Positions 45,151 to 57,723 are shown, numbered from the stretch's first letter. The stretch is 64,000 nucleotides of DNA from Lantana camara (GCA_037501455.1 CM074862.1:54219501-54283500); one strand, 5' to 3'. Notes: generated by a model from the letters alone, not told the origin. Program-made: numbers and translations.

Positions 45151-46421
45151 ACGAAACGGGCTTGGAGACATGTTAGCCAACATAAGGCAACGGGCTTGGA
45201 GATTATCATCCATCCACTTCTGAATCGCGTCCCGCTCGGCCCGAGTGTGAGCCACACGTGTGACTTCACACGTGTGGAACCCTCTTGGCCCGATTAACTC
45301 GTTTAATCATTTTAAAGCCTCAACTCATGTAACCAATTTGTTGTGTGTGACCCTCTAGGTTCTCAATTCAATTAGCAGTGACCCTAATTAATTAATTCAC
45401 TAATTAATTAATCAGTCCACAGATTAAATGACCATAGTCTAGCAACAGGTGTTTAACCCCTAGCTGAATTGGAATGTTCGGATTCGACAGAACCTTTAAG
45501 TCATTGATTCATGTGAGATACAATCCTCCTACTTACTATCTCTCAACCAAGATCTAGGGCAAGGGAATAATCAGAACCCTAATAATCCGGTCTTAAAGCT
45601 ATGTGCATTTCATATCCATTTGATCTCAATCCAAGAAACCCTTTTCTTGATGTCTTGATCTACTGCCTTGGCCAAGGACTCCATATGGCATATGAATGAC
45701 TTACATAATAAGAGATCACCTTGCATATGCAAGTGTAGGTCCTTTCTTGATTCTCATTCACTTTCATGAATCACTTGTGCATCCCCAGCATAAGCCTTGA
45801 ATCAGTTGTCTAAGGCGACACCCTTTAAAGCTTATACCAAAGACTACAGAGTTACCTCATAAAGTAACATGGAACCTCAAGTCTAAGGATCAATTAATCA
45901 CATCAATGACTCGTGAGATATTTCCTAATCTGGAAGTTTCCATTTCCTGAAATAGAAACTTCCTTTCCCATTTAGGAATGTTCTCACACGGGGCACCTCA
46001 GTGAACTTACTTATTAAAGCAAGCACCCTCATGTATCACGCACGTATCAACTATACACTTTCCACCTCCATGAAACAAGGTGGTCCTTCTTAAGGGCGTG
46101 ATCCCACAAGCAAGCCTTAGAGGAGTCAGGTTGACACTCCCACTGTCTGTAGGACTCATCGGCTTGGAGTATTTTACTAATCATGACTTATGTGATATAG
46201 GGCTCGTTTCATGAACCATTTCACCTAAATGGTATAGTCCTAAAGTCATCAGGATTAGGGGAGTTCTCATACATGCACAGCTAAAGTAAACGCATACCAA
46301 ACAAGAGCATATAAAGAAGTGTTGCCTCAATTCGTTATTTCATTCAAAGATTGCATGTGATTACAATAAGGAAAAGCACAAAGCGGATATACAATCGGCT
46401 TTTAGGGCACTATTCCTAACA
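45151..46421 (-). mobile_element. Inverted gag-LTR piece inside the Copia leader
   Basis: Read on the minus strand from 46421, the sequence begins exactly at the LTR terminus TGTTAGG, follows the LTR for about 1.17 kb to ~45248, then jumps at a CTCxCACTCGG match into gag codons (RAERDAIQKW, NLQARCLMLANMS; compare 46632-46713). It ends near 45151 after a short local repeat of CGGGCTTGGAGA. On the plus side it is flanked by normal leader on both sides. A minus-strand frame of 83 codons there is only this gag fragment. It looks like an internally deleted copy of the same element inserted, or template-switched, in reverse. Confidence 0.9.
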
Positions 46422-46473
46422 CTCTGTTTTACCATTTAGGTCGTAGATTCTGTGATTCTCTACGTGTTTTGAA

Positions 46474-49400
46474 ATGGCAACCAAAAACCCTCTTGTATCG
46501 ATCCTCGTGTCAAACAAGTTCAGTGGTCCCAACTATTATGATTGGCTGAGGAATCTAAAAATCATTTTAGATTTTGAGAAGATAACTTATGTTCTCTTCG
46601 AAGGGGAGCCCAGTCCCGAAGGGGAGGCTCCCACTCGGGCCGAGCGGGATGCGATTCAGAAGTGGAAGGATGATAATCTCCAAGCCCGTTGCCTTATGTT
46701 GGCTAACATGTCTCCGGACTTACAAAGGTAACATGAGGCCATGGAATTCGCTTGGGAGATTTACGACCACTTAGAGCAACTTTACCGCCCTCATGAACGT
46801 GTTACAAGGTATAACACTTCAAAGGAATTGTTCAACTTGAGAATGAGGGAAGGTTCAAGTGTCCATGAATATGGACTCAAGTTTCTTGCCCTTACTGAGA
46901 AACTCGCTTCCATGGACATGCCACTGAAAGATGAGCTTTCAGTGGATTTGTTGCTAGCTTCGCTCCCACCGTCATTCAACCCATTTGTCCTTAACTTCAA
47001 CATGAATCATGCTGGTGCTACTGTAGCTGAGCTGATTAGTCAGCTTGTGACTGCTGAAAGCACGATCAAGAAGGATAATAAGGTTTTGATGGTGAATGCT
47101 CCATCTTCCTCTTCTGGGCCTTCTAAAGGTAAGGGCAAGAAAGCCCAAAAGAAGAAAAAGAAACCCCTTAGGCCCACTGGTGGCATTTCGAAGGGAAAGG
47201 CCCAAAAGAAGAAGCGTGATCAGAAAGAGGATGTTTGCTTCCATTGTGGCAAAGCGGTACATTGGAGGAGAAACTGCCCAGAGTACCAGGCTACTCTAAA
47301 GAAAGGTATCTTTCTCGTTGAAATAAATCTTTCTATTAATTCTAGTTCTTGGGTACTTGATACCGGTTGTGGAACTCATATCTGTAATGATGTACAGATG
47401 CTAAGTGAAGTCCAACAACTCAAAGAAGGAGAATGTATCTTGAAGATCGACGATGGCTCAAACATTGAAGCTCGAGCTTTAGGCACAATTAGATTAGATT
47501 TAGGTAGTTTTGAGTTAGTCTTAAATAAAGTCCTTTATGTACCGAGCATTATTCGTAATATAATTTCAGTTCCAATATTAGACTGTGAAGGTTATGGAAC
47601 TTATATTAAGAATGGTAAATATTTTATCAAACGAAACAACTCTTCCGTTCACATCGGTACTCTAAGTAATGGACTTTACCTAACTCAAAATATCAATATT
47701 ATGAATATATAACGAGAAACAAAGCGTAAGAGAGATGACAAAGTTTCAGCTCCCTTATGGCACGCTACATTAGGACACATTTCCAAAAACAAAATTAGCA
47801 AGATAAACACTTTAGGATCATTCTCTGAAAATGATCTCAAAGAGTTAACTTCTTGCGAATCCTGTCTTAAAGGAAAAATGTCCAAAGTTCCTTTTAAAGG
47901 AACTGTGGAACGTGCCACTAAGGTTTTGGATTTGATCCATACTGATGTTTGTGGACCGCTTAGTGTAAGCACTAGAAACAATCATCAGTATTTTATAACC
48001 TTTACTGATGACTTTAGTCGGTATGGTTATGTATACTTAATGAAGTATAAATCTGAAGCTTTTGAGAAATTCTTATAATTTCAAAAGGAGGTTGAGAACC
48101 AAACTGGTCACAAGATCAAAGCACTTCGATCTGATCGTGGAGGCGAATATCTTAGTGAAGAATTCCTTAATCATCTCAAAGATAATGGGATTATCTCTTA
48201 GTGGACTCCTCCGGGAACTCCTCATCTTAATAGAGTTTCTGAGAGAAGGAATCGAACCTTAGTTGATATGGTTCGTTCCATGATGAGTTTCACTGACTTA
48301 CCACCTTCTTTCTGGGGTTATGCCCTAGAAAGTGCAGCAAAGATTTTTAATCTAGTTCCCTCTAAGTCAGTCCCTAAAACGCCCCATGAAATGTGGCATG
48401 GGAAAATCCCTAGCTATTCTTACTTAAGAATTTGGGGTTGTCCTGCTTACGTGAAGAGGACAGTGGGCGATAAGTTAGAATCTCGTTCTAACTTATGCTA
48501 CTTTGTAGGTTATCCTAAGGAATCCATAGGATACTACTTCTATGATCAATCTGAGCAAAAGGTGTTTGTTTCCACAAATGCCACTTTTCTTGAGGAACCG
48601 TTCCTTAAAGAAAAGAAAGGCAAGATCATAGAATTAGAAGAAGTACAAAGTAACCCCACGCCACCCACTGAAGAAACGTCCCCTACTGATCAACCACAAC
48701 CAATCACGAATTTCGATACACATGTAAATCCTCCTCTAAGGCGTTCTGAACGCACTCCTAGACAGCCGGAGAGATGGTATGGATTCTTCCATGAAATCTC
48801 TCAAAAGGATAATGATCCTTCAACATATGAGGAGGCACTTTCTGATTCTGACTCTGAACAGTGGATAGAAGCCATGAAATCCGAAATGGATTCCATGAAC
48901 TCCAACCAAGTTTGGACCTTGGTAGATTTGCCTGATGGGGTCAAACCCATAGGTTGCAAATGGATCTTTAAGAGAAAGCTTGGAGTTGATGGAAGCATTG
49001 CAGCCTACAAAGCAAGACTGGTTGCAAAAGGATTCACTCAAAGACCCGTCGTGGACTTTGACGAAACCTTTTCACCAGTTGCAATGCAAAAGTCCATTCG
49101 AATCATGCTTGCCATTGCTGCATATTATGACTATGAGATATGGCAAATGGATGTGAAAACTGCCTTTCTCAATGGTGACATCGACAAAGACATTTATATG
49201 GACCAACCCATAGGTTTCACATTCAGTGGGAGTGAGCAAAAGGTTTGCAAACTTCAAAGATCAATCTATGGATTGAAACAGACTTCTAGGAATTGGAACA
49301 TTCGATTTGATGAATCAGTCAAAGCGTTTGGCTTCATGCAAATTTCGAATGAATCATGTGTGTATAGAAAGGAATTGGAGACCTCAGTGCAATTCTTAGT

Positions 49401-50376
49401 ACTTTATGTTGATGACATCCTTCTTATTGGGAATTTGAAGGATGACATGAAAGTGACTAAGTTATGGTTATCGAACCAATTCGAGATGAAAGATCTTGGT
49501 GATGCGTCCTATATCCTTGGAATTAAAATCTATAGAGATAGATCTAGAAGGTTAATAGGACTATCACAGTCGATGTACATTGACAAAGTATTGAAGAGAT
49601 TCAATATGGAGTAAGCAAAGGTTAAGAACCTTCCTATGAGTGTAGGAACATGTCTTTCAAAGAAGATGTGTCCTAAGACTAACCTTGAGAAGGAGAGAAT
49701 GACTCATACACCTTATGCGTCAGCAATAGGTAGCATAATGTATGCAATGTTATGTACTCGACCGGATGTGGCTTATGCACTTAGTGTGACAAGTCGTTTC
49801 CAATCTGACCCCGGAGATGGTCACTGGGCTGCCGTGAAGAATATTCTTAAGTACTTGAAAAGTACTAAAGATTTATTCTTAGTTTACGGAGGTCAGAAAG
49901 ATCTTACTGTCGAAGGATACTGCGATGCAAGCTTTGCATCAGACTTAGATGATTTTATGTCAATGTCAGGATACATTTTCTGCCTAAACGGCGGAGCAGT
50001 GAGTTGGAAGAGTTCCAAGCAAACAACCACTGCAGATTCGACCACTGAGGCCGAATACTTAGCTGCAAATGATGCAGCTAAGGAAGGTGTTTGGAATAGA
50101 AACTTCATTCAAGAGTTGAATGTTGTTCCTAGCATGAAAGACCCCATTACTATGTTTTGTGACAACACTGGGGCGGTTGCTCAAGCAAGAGAACCAAGAT
50201 CTCACCAACGGACCAAGCACATTATGAGGAAGTATCACCTAATCCGTGATATTATCAAAAGAGGAGATGTGCAAATTGAGAGGGTCACATCAGCAGAGAA
50301 CGTGGCAGATCCACTTACTAAACCCCTTAGTCGAGAAGCTTTCCAAGGTCATTTCAGAAGATGGGGCTTAGAGTAG
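46474..50376 (+). pseudogene. Copia gag-pol polyprotein, five in-frame stops
   Basis: One frame of 1300 codons from MATKNPLVSILVSNKF. Order: gag (to ~residue 290) with the CCHC-type knuckle CFHCGKAVHWRRNC near 255; protease VLDTGCGTH (Asp ~296); integrase with HATLGH...CESC zinc motif (~430-470), IHTDVCGP Asp ~491 and RSDRGGEY; the Copia-typical RIWGCPAYVK; RT with DVKTAFLNG and YVDD (Asp ~980); RNase H YCDASFASD (~1151) and NTGA. Stops: TAA 46729, TAA 47710, TAA 48076, TAG 48199, TAA 49612; several sit where Gln is expected. No frameshifts. It would make one polyprotein if intact; this copy cannot. Start chosen as the first ATG in frame with gag homology after the leader. Confidence 0.95.
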
Positions 50377-50394
50377 CTTTAGAATGGCTTTGAC

Positions 50395-50409
50395 GGGCAA
50401 GTGGGAGAT
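50395..50409 (+). other. Copia polypurine tract
   Basis: GGGCAAGTGGGAGAT directly precedes TGTTAGG of the 3' LTR. Confidence 0.9.
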
Positions 50410-52366
50410 TGTTAGGAATAGTGCCCTAAAAGCCGATTATATATCCGCTTTGTGCTTTTCCTTATTGTAATCACAGACAATCTTTGAATAAAATAACGAA
50501 TTGAGGCAACACTTCTTTATATGCTCTTGTTTGGTATGCGTTTACTTTAGCTGTGCATGTATGAGAACTCCCCTAATCCTGATGACTTTAGGACTCTACC
50601 ATTTAGGTGAAATGGTTCATGAAACGAGCCCTATATCACATAAGTCATGATTAGTAAAATACACCAAGCCGATGAGTCCTACAGACAGTGGGAGTGTCAA
50701 CCTGACTCCTCTAAGGCTTGCTTGTGGGATCACGCCCTTAAGAAGGACCACCTTGTTTCATGGAGGTGCAAAGTGTATAGTTGATACGTGCGTGATACAT
50801 GAGGGTGCTTACTTTAATAAGTAAGTTCACTGAGGTGCCCCGTGTGAGAACATTCCTAAATGGGAATGGAAGTTTCTATTTCAGGAAATGGAAACTTCCA
50901 GATTAGGAAATATCTCACGAGTCATTGATGTGATTAATTGATCCTTAGACTTGAGGTTCCTTGTCACTTTATGAGTTAACTCTGTAGTCTTAGGTATAAG
51001 CTTTAAAGGGTGTCGCCTTAGACAACTGATTCAAGGCTTATGCTGGGCTGCACAAGTGATTCATGAAAGTGAATGAGAATTAAGAAAGGACCTACACTTG
51101 CATTTGCAAGGTGATCTCTTATTGTGTAAGTCATTCATATGCCATATGGAGTCCTTGGCCAAGGCAGTAGATCAAGACATCAAGAAAAGGGTTTCTTGGA
51201 TTGAGATCAAATGGATATAAAATGCACTTAACTTTAAGATCGGATTATTAGGGTTCTGATTATTCCCTTACCCTAGATCTTGGTTGAGAGATAGTAAGTA
51301 GGAGGATTGTATCTCGCATGAATCAATGACTTAAAGGCTCTGTCGAATCCGAACATTCTAATTCAGCTAGGGGTTAAACACCTGTTGCTAGACTATGGTC
51401 GTTTAATCTGTGGACTGATTAATTAATTAGTGAATTAATTAATTAGGGTCACTGCTAATTGAATTCAGAACCTAGAGGGTCACATACAACAACTTGGTTA
51501 CATGAGTTGAGGCTTTAAAATGATTAAACGAGTTAATCGGGCCAAGAGGGTTCCACACGTGTGAAATCACATGTGTGGCTCACGTGAGTGACATGTGTCA
51601 CTGTGACACGTGTCAGACACGTGTGAATATATATATATTATATATATATGTATTAAATAATTAATTGTGTTAATTATTTAATAGACTTTGGTTTAATTTT
51701 GAATTAAAAAGAAAGTCTTATTTTGGAGAAAATAATCTAGTTAATTAATTACGAATTAATTAATTAGATAAAAAATAAGTTATTTATTTTATAATAAATA
51801 AAGTATAAAATTATCCAAAAATAGTTTGGATATTTTTACCTCTCTTAAAAGTTGACTTGAATTAGAATTCAAAGTCAAAGTTGGAAAATACTTGATGATC
51901 AAGTAATAGGAGAGAGAGGAACCAAATCCTTGTCCAACAAGGAATAGGTTCGGCCGTCCCTCTCCCTTTCCTATATATAGGGGAGCTCATGCTCCCCTTT
52001 AGAGCTAATTGGCAATTCTTTTGGTTCATGTGTTGAACACCTTCCTTTCTCCAAGATCAAATAAACCCTAGGTTAAGCCTAAACACTAACTAGAGAACTA
52101 GCATCCTTACTAGTTAGATTGTGATCAAGTTGGTGGACTTTCTCTAGAGACTTCAAGTTAGAAGTTTGAAGATTCGAGCTTTACTAAGGAGAGGGGATCA
52201 AGCCGCGAGAAGAGCGTTCTTGGGTGGCTTGAAACGCTTCAAGAAAGAACAAAAGAAAAGTAAGTTTTCTGTCTCTACGAATTTGGTTACACGATTGCGA
52301 GTCCAAGGTCCTTTTGTTGGGAAAATTTTTTAAATTCCGCTCCTTTCTGATTCGTGTTTTCCAACA
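50410..52366 (+). mobile_element. Copia 3' LTR
   Basis: 1957 bp, near-identical to the 5' LTR, with scattered substitutions including CG to TG in two G-boxes (near 51571 and 51592). TATA at 51972-51979. Ends CCAACA at 52366. Confidence 0.96.
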
Positions 52367-52371
52367 ACGGA
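52367..52371 (+). repeat. Target-site duplication ACGGA, right copy (Copia)
   Basis: Pairs with 42933-42937; the integrase codons resume immediately. Confidence 0.96.
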
Positions 52372-53595
52372 ATGAAGAGAGGCATAGCCAACTATGTCAA
52401 GAAGTGCTTAACTTGTCAGAAAGTTAAAGATGAGCACCAGAAGCCGAGTGGGAAGTTGCAACCATTACCTATTCCGACATGGAAATGGGAGCAAATCACG
52501 ATGGATTTTGTCACTGGATTACCCAAAGTCAGAGAAGGACAAGATAGTATCTGGGTGACCATTGATCGATTGACAAAGTCATCTCACTTTTTGCCAGTAA
52601 AGACGATAGATAAGGTCAACACGTTGGCAAAGCTATATCAACAAGAGATTGTTAGACTAAATGGAGTTCCAAACAACATAGAGTCGCACAAAGATCCAAA
52701 ATTCACGTCACACTTATGGAAAGAGATTCAGACTTTAATGGGAACAAAGTTGAACTTCACTACTGCAGCGCATCCTCAGACGGATGGACAATAAAAAAGG
52801 ATGATCAAATACTTGGAAGATATGCTAAGAGCTTGCGCTTTGGACTTCCAGGAAAGTTGGAAAGATTGTTTACCTCTTGTGGAGTTTGCATACAATAATA
52901 GTTATCAAGCTTCTATTAAAACTGCTCCATATGAAGCTCTGTATGGAAGGAAATGTAGATCCCCGTTATGTTGGGATTTGGATGAAGCAAGATGTAATGA
53001 GGAAGGACCGATCAGAGTGAATTCAGCTAAATGGATAAGAGAAGCGAAGGAGAAGATTCAGATCATTCGCCAGAGAATGAAAGCTGCCCTGGATAGGCAG
53101 AAGAGTTATGCTGATCGACGAAGAAGGGATTTGGAATTCGTAGTGGGCGAAAAGGTATTTCTGAAGGCATCGCCAAGAAAAGGGTTTTCCCGAATTGGGA
53201 AAGGTGGAAAGTTAAACCCGAGATATGTTGGACAGTATGAGATACTAGAGAGAGTCGGACCGACTACTTATAGATTGGATTTGCCTGTAGGTCTAACAGG
53301 AATCCACAACGTATTTCATGTATCTCAGCTTCGCAAGTGTTTCTCGGATGAGACAGAGGTTGTGCCGGTAGAGGATATACCGTTGGAACCGGATTTGACT
53401 TATGTTTTGAAGCCCGCTAAGATTCTAGACAGGAAGTTTCAAGAGCTGAGGAATAGGAAAATTCCTTTAGTTAAAGTCCTTTGGAAGGGACATGGGAAGA
53501 AGAGGCAACCTGGGAGACAGAAGCGAAAATGCAGAAGCATCACCCTGAGTTGTTTGCTGTTACAGCGGAAGAATCTGAGGACAGATTCTCTTTAA
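52372..53595 (+). pseudogene. G1 integrase and chromodomain, right part
   Basis: Resumes the integrase: [10 protein letters not shown] supplies the two zinc-binding Cys, [10 protein letters not shown] the first catalytic Asp. The second catalytic region reads NIESHKDPKF where G2 has [10 protein letters not shown], so the Asp is His. A TAA at 52792 replaces the Ser codon before the catalytic Glu region. Then [20 protein letters not shown] and the GKLNPRYVG block. Near 53492 a small indel shifts the frame, so the chromodomain (E-E-A-T-W-E-T in the alternative frame) is lost and the frame ends RTDSL by coincidence of the shifted reading. Inactive. Confidence 0.93.
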
Positions 53596-53606
53596 GGAGG
53601 GGTGAT
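53591..53606 (+). other. G1 polypurine tract
   Basis: TTTAAGGAGGGGTGAT directly before the LTR TGTAACAGCCC at 53607. Confidence 0.9.
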
Positions 53607-54677
53607 TGTAACAGCCCAAAACAGGGCCTGGATGAAAACTTTAAGTTAAGGCAGTGGTAAAGCGTTTATAGACCGTGATCCAACTTTTTGAATCATCATG
53701 CATTGCATTCTTACATGAACTTTGTGCTCGTATATGATCTGACATGTTTTAAGGGGGAATTCTTGACCTTTGATATAGTTTACTATTCATAACCCGAGCC
53801 TACCTTGTTCTTATTGCTACTCGAACCCTAGAGGTTCATCACCCATGTTTCCCAATCGATTGAACTTGTTTTCCGAGCTCAGAAAGTCTTTCTTGAACCA
53901 TAAGGGTATTTTTGGAACTTACCGACCAAAGTTACTATTCATCAGAAAATGAGCTTTTGATTCTGATACCTTTCCTACCCAAGTTTACAGTCGAATCGAT
54001 CCTTAAGTCGAGATGAGTCTTTTGAAATCATTCTTGGCTTGGAAATCTATTCCGGAACTTTGTTTTATTGAAAATGTTTTCGAAAACCCTAGTTCACTAT
54101 TTCTTCTACAAACGGTTTTCATTCGGAAAATGTTTTCTCTTCGGATTTGCATTAATTGAGCTACTTCAAGATTTTTGAAATGTTTTACAACTCTTGATTC
54201 AAACCCTAGCTTGAAATTTTGAAGCGTACGTTCGTACGTGAGGATTCACTATTCATTCTATGTTTTCAACTTTTTAACGGTAAAACGTTTTATAGTCGAT
54301 TTTGGACTCAAAATGCTTCTCGATTTATTTCTTGAATTTTGGAAACAATCCGGACTTGAAAATCATTCTAGAAAGTTGTTTTTCACTCATGTCGAGTTTC
54401 GAGCTCAAAACTTTTATTCATTAAAACTAATGTATCTTTCAAACGGTAAATCCGATTTCGACGAATAAATATACATTTCGAAGCTAAATTTTGCCCGGTC
54501 GGAATGGTTATACTTCCAGCCACTTATCCTCGAGTCTTGGCCACGAAATTACTGAATTACCCCCCAGCAGTCCCATTTTTAGCTTCAAGAGTATGAAGCT
54601 TCCAAGAGAAGCTATCATATGTTGCTCTCATACCCTTCTCCACATTTTATTTCCAAGGTGAGGGGCTTCTCTTCAAC

Positions 54678-54685
54678 TATAAATA
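54678..54685 (+). promoter_or_regulatory. TATA box, G1 LTR
   Basis: TATAAATA within CTATAAATAGAGG, followed after ~30 bp by a pyrimidine-rich leader with CTCTCCCTCTCCCC. The arrangement matches the G2 LTR. Confidence 0.8.
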
Positions 54686-55194
54686 GAGGCCAAGACGCAT
54701 TTCATTCCTTGCTCAACGTTGTGTTAACAACACACTTTCTTCTCTCCCTCTCCCCCTCTTTGCCGTCGGCCACCCCCCCACTAGAGCTAGGTTTGTTTTA
54801 TTTTATGCTTTAGTTTATGTTATGTTTTAGTTTAGTTTATGTTTTATGTTATGGTATGTTTATATTATGTTTAGGTTGGGTCTTAGGGTCTTCCCTAAGC
54901 CATATAGGATTTTATTTTATGCATTTATTATAAAGTTTTCATGATATGTTTTGATAGTTGTTTATATGTTTTAATTGTTTAGTATATGCTTGAATATGTT
55001 ATGAATTGATCTAGTATATGCTATGATCATGTGATATGATTGTTATATTATGAGAATTGATGCATGATTATGGAATTTGAATTATGTTCATGCATGCACT
55101 GGAATAGTGATTTACAATTTATTATGTCACAACTTGTTACATGTTGATATTGGAATTAAATTGTTACATGTTACATGCCCAAAGGTTCATGATA

Positions 55195-55580
55195 TATGAT
55201 ATGATATGATATGATATATGTTGTGACATGTTGTCACATTGTTATATGCTTCTTGAATTATGAATTGAGCTTATGATATGATTTGGATTAATGGATTAGT
55301 GCCTTGATCATATGTTATACACTTTAATAGTGTCACATGTTATAACCTAAGATAGAATAGTGTTTCATAACTTGATCTTATGCCTTAATTGGATCTCTTA
55401 ACTATAGGTTATACCTTTAACCTAGATCACACTTGATTACATTAACATGAACTTGAAACTATAGGTTATAATCAAGATCATAATTTAATTAGGGTGTGTG
55501 TGTGTGTGCATGCCGTGTGTGTGTGTGTGTTCGTGCATGGTGTGTGTGTGTACCGTGTGTGTGTGGGTGTGTGTATAGTA
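55195..55580 (+). repeat. Simple-repeat block in G1 LTR: GATAT and GT tracts
   Basis: GATAT repeats near 55197-55220, and four interrupted GT tracts at 55496-55578 separated by GCATGC-, TCGTGCATG- and ACC-type spacers. Just downstream is TTTGACCCGACCCTTTGACC. In G2 the GTATAC minisatellite is likewise followed, in element sense, by TTGACC repeats, so the blocks are in equivalent LTR positions. Confidence 0.85.
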
Positions 55581-56457
55581 AGGGTTTGACCCGACCCTTT
55601 GACCCGATATGTGAATAGTAACCTATAAATAGTGCTTTTGAATAGTAAAAACGAATTAAAACTTGTGATTTCTTAATAGACATTTGCACCTAGGGTTTCC
55701 ATATCCAGGGTCTAAAATGTGTTTTCTTTCGTGGACTTGTTTCTTAACCTAAGGTTTGCGATAGGATTCATAATTTGACTAAAGCTTACTCGGTTATAGT
55801 AAGATCATAGTCTAACGTTAAGAGTAACTCACTTTAACGTATTCCTTTGCGTGTTACTTTTCTTGAATACCTTAAATGGTATTACTCTCTTGTGTTACAT
55901 GTTCTTTACATGTTCCTTGTTCATTGTTTCATGCATTTCATATGCATCTTGGTTGTAGTGGGTCTTAGTTCTTAAGCTCACTCTAGTACACCACCTACAG
56001 GAGTTAAAGTTGAGCACTGTGATCCCCAGGGCACCGCATAATCTGTCTACCTGCCTTTTGTTACTATTAGGTGAGGTGAAGTTATAAATGTTTTCCAACT
56101 GGAACCACGATTATACTATCGTATCGTATGTTTTGAAATTCAAAGCTAAACCTCATTTTGAACTATCCCTTTTATCGGGACATTCCCTTGAAAGGATCAT
56201 TCATACTTTAATAGTATACCTTGATCTACAGCACATGTTTTCCAAAGTTTTGCATTCTTGTTCAAAGACAGTTACATGTTTTGCATATGTTTTCAAAGTA
56301 CAGTTTACAGACAGAATCACATGTTTTCAGACAAAATCATATGTTTTACAGACAGCATCATATGTTACAGTTACAGTTTCACATGTTATTGTTAGCATAC
56401 TGGAGTGGTACTATGGTCACTGCTAAATCTTAAATGCAAGCATACAGTTTACAGTTT

Positions 56458-56530
56458 GGGCCCGGCGGTTATGTGTGGAGGTGATGCTCGGGAGGTGAGC
56501 GCCAACGACATCACCAATACCGGCCGCCAC
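56458..56530 (+). other. Conserved GC-rich inverted-repeat segment in G1 LTR
   Basis: GGGCCCGGCGG opens and CCGGCCGCC closes a ~70-base segment with GGGAGGTGAGCGCCAACG in the middle, matching the G2 LTR segment (20996-20926, minus strand) in order and word content. Confidence 0.6.
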
Positions 56531-56698
56531 ACTTAGACAATTGACACCGACTTTTAACAGGAGGTTTGTTAAGTCAGGACAATCTGTCTGGGAACGGACA
56601 GGAAATCTGTTCCCATTACATGTTTATAGGTCGCCTAGGGCTAGCTACCCGAAGTGACAACCGGTGGAGGATGGTGCATGTTTGTATGCATTGGTAAG

Positions 56699-56858
56699 AG
56701 TTGTTGTTGACCTTGGTCCGATAGTCTACTATGTGCGGAGTTGTTGTTGACCTTGGTCCGATGCTCTACTATATGTGGGGTTATTGTTGATCTTGGTCCG
56801 ATACTCTACTAAACGTGGAATTATCGTTGATCCTGGTCCGATACTCTACCGAATCATG
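56699..56858 (+). repeat. 40-bp tandem repeat, four copies
   Basis: Units start at about 56701, 56741, 56781 and 56821, each with TT(G/A)T(T/C)GTTGA, C(C/T)TGGTCCGAT and CTCTAC(T/C), with an exact 40-bp period. Confidence 0.92.
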
Positions 56859-57711
56859 TTTTTCTGGAGTAAGGACGGAGGAGCCTAGCTTGTGGGCAAA
56901 ATTCTGTTTCATATAGGATGGTTCATATCTGGAAAAGTTCACTTTACCCTTATCCCATTTTATGAAAGAATTATGAACCATCAACAACATATGTGTGCGC
57001 GTGTGATAACATTCATGAAAATGTTTTTAACGTGCATTCTTTTACAGCATCACATTCAAAGAGTTTTATCAACCGAACTTATTTCGAGTTCTTCTTTAAA
57101 GCATTGCATTTAACAGTTTCCAACTTTACTTCAAGTTCATTAATTTAGTACTTTCTTTAAAGTATTCCCTCACTTAGTCCTTTTGACTAATACCTCTCCC
57201 GTTTTCTTGCCTCGTGGTTTCAGGTCTTGCAGCCGCAGTCTAGAGGTATCTTGAAGCTCTAGATTGTCATTTTTGTTTCAGTCAGGACTCAATATTACTT
57301 TCTCTTTTGCGTCCTGCATATGTTTTATGGCTGCATTACTTTTGTTTCTGAATACTTGAGTATCTTTGTTATACTCTTTCTGCTACTCTGTTACCGATAT
57401 TTTGAACTCTGCTGTATCGGTACTTATATGTGAATATGTTATATGTTCTGATATGCCGAGTCTCTCTTACTCGATCTATATGTTCTTGCTTGTTACATGC
57501 CATCACGCACATGTTTTGAAAAGTTTTAAAATACTCTGATTTTCCGTTGCACAGCCACATCGTTGTACATGTATAGTTCTGATAGATAGCCGTTCGCTGG
57601 AGTATTTCTTGAGTGATAGCTCACACCATTACTTGAGAGGTGCTTCACTGCGGGGGTTGAGACGTCACTCTCCTCTTGTTCTAGTACGGGTGGGGGCGTT
57701 ACAGCCTGAGG

Positions 57712-57723
57712 TGGTATCAGAGC
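57712..57723 (+). other. Primer binding site, right G1 copy
   Basis: TGGTATCAGAGC eight bases after the LTR end at 57703. Confidence 0.93.

Larger units (their letters stand above)
42938..52366 (+). mobile_element. Complete Copia retrotransposon (Tork/Angela-like) with an internal inversion
   Basis: 9429 bp, TG...CA, TSD ACGGA, LTRs of 1958 and 1957 bp, primer site, polypurine tract and one gag-protease-integrase-RT-RNase H frame. The order with integrase before RT is diagnostic of Copia. The leader contains an inverted 1.27-kb piece made of part of gag and the first ~1.17 kb of an LTR. Five in-frame stops and no frameshift: recently dead. It lies inside G1 integrase, so it is younger than G1. 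A further LTR of this family is at 1-1192. Confidence 0.97.
53607..57703 (+). mobile_element. G1 LTR shared by two internal regions (4.1 kb)
   Basis: Begins TGTAACAGCCCAAAAC after a polypurine tract and ends GGGGCGTTACA at 57703, followed by a primer site. It serves both as 3' LTR of the left copy and 5' LTR of the right copy. Contains a TATA box (54678), GATAT and GT simple repeats (55195-55580), the conserved GGCGG...CCGCC segment (56458-56530) and a 40-bp x4 tandem repeat. Short frames inside it are not supported as genes. Confidence 0.93.

Noticed and set aside
55489..55689. His/Thr-rich 66-codon minus-strand frame
   Set aside because: Direct translation of the GT microsatellite.
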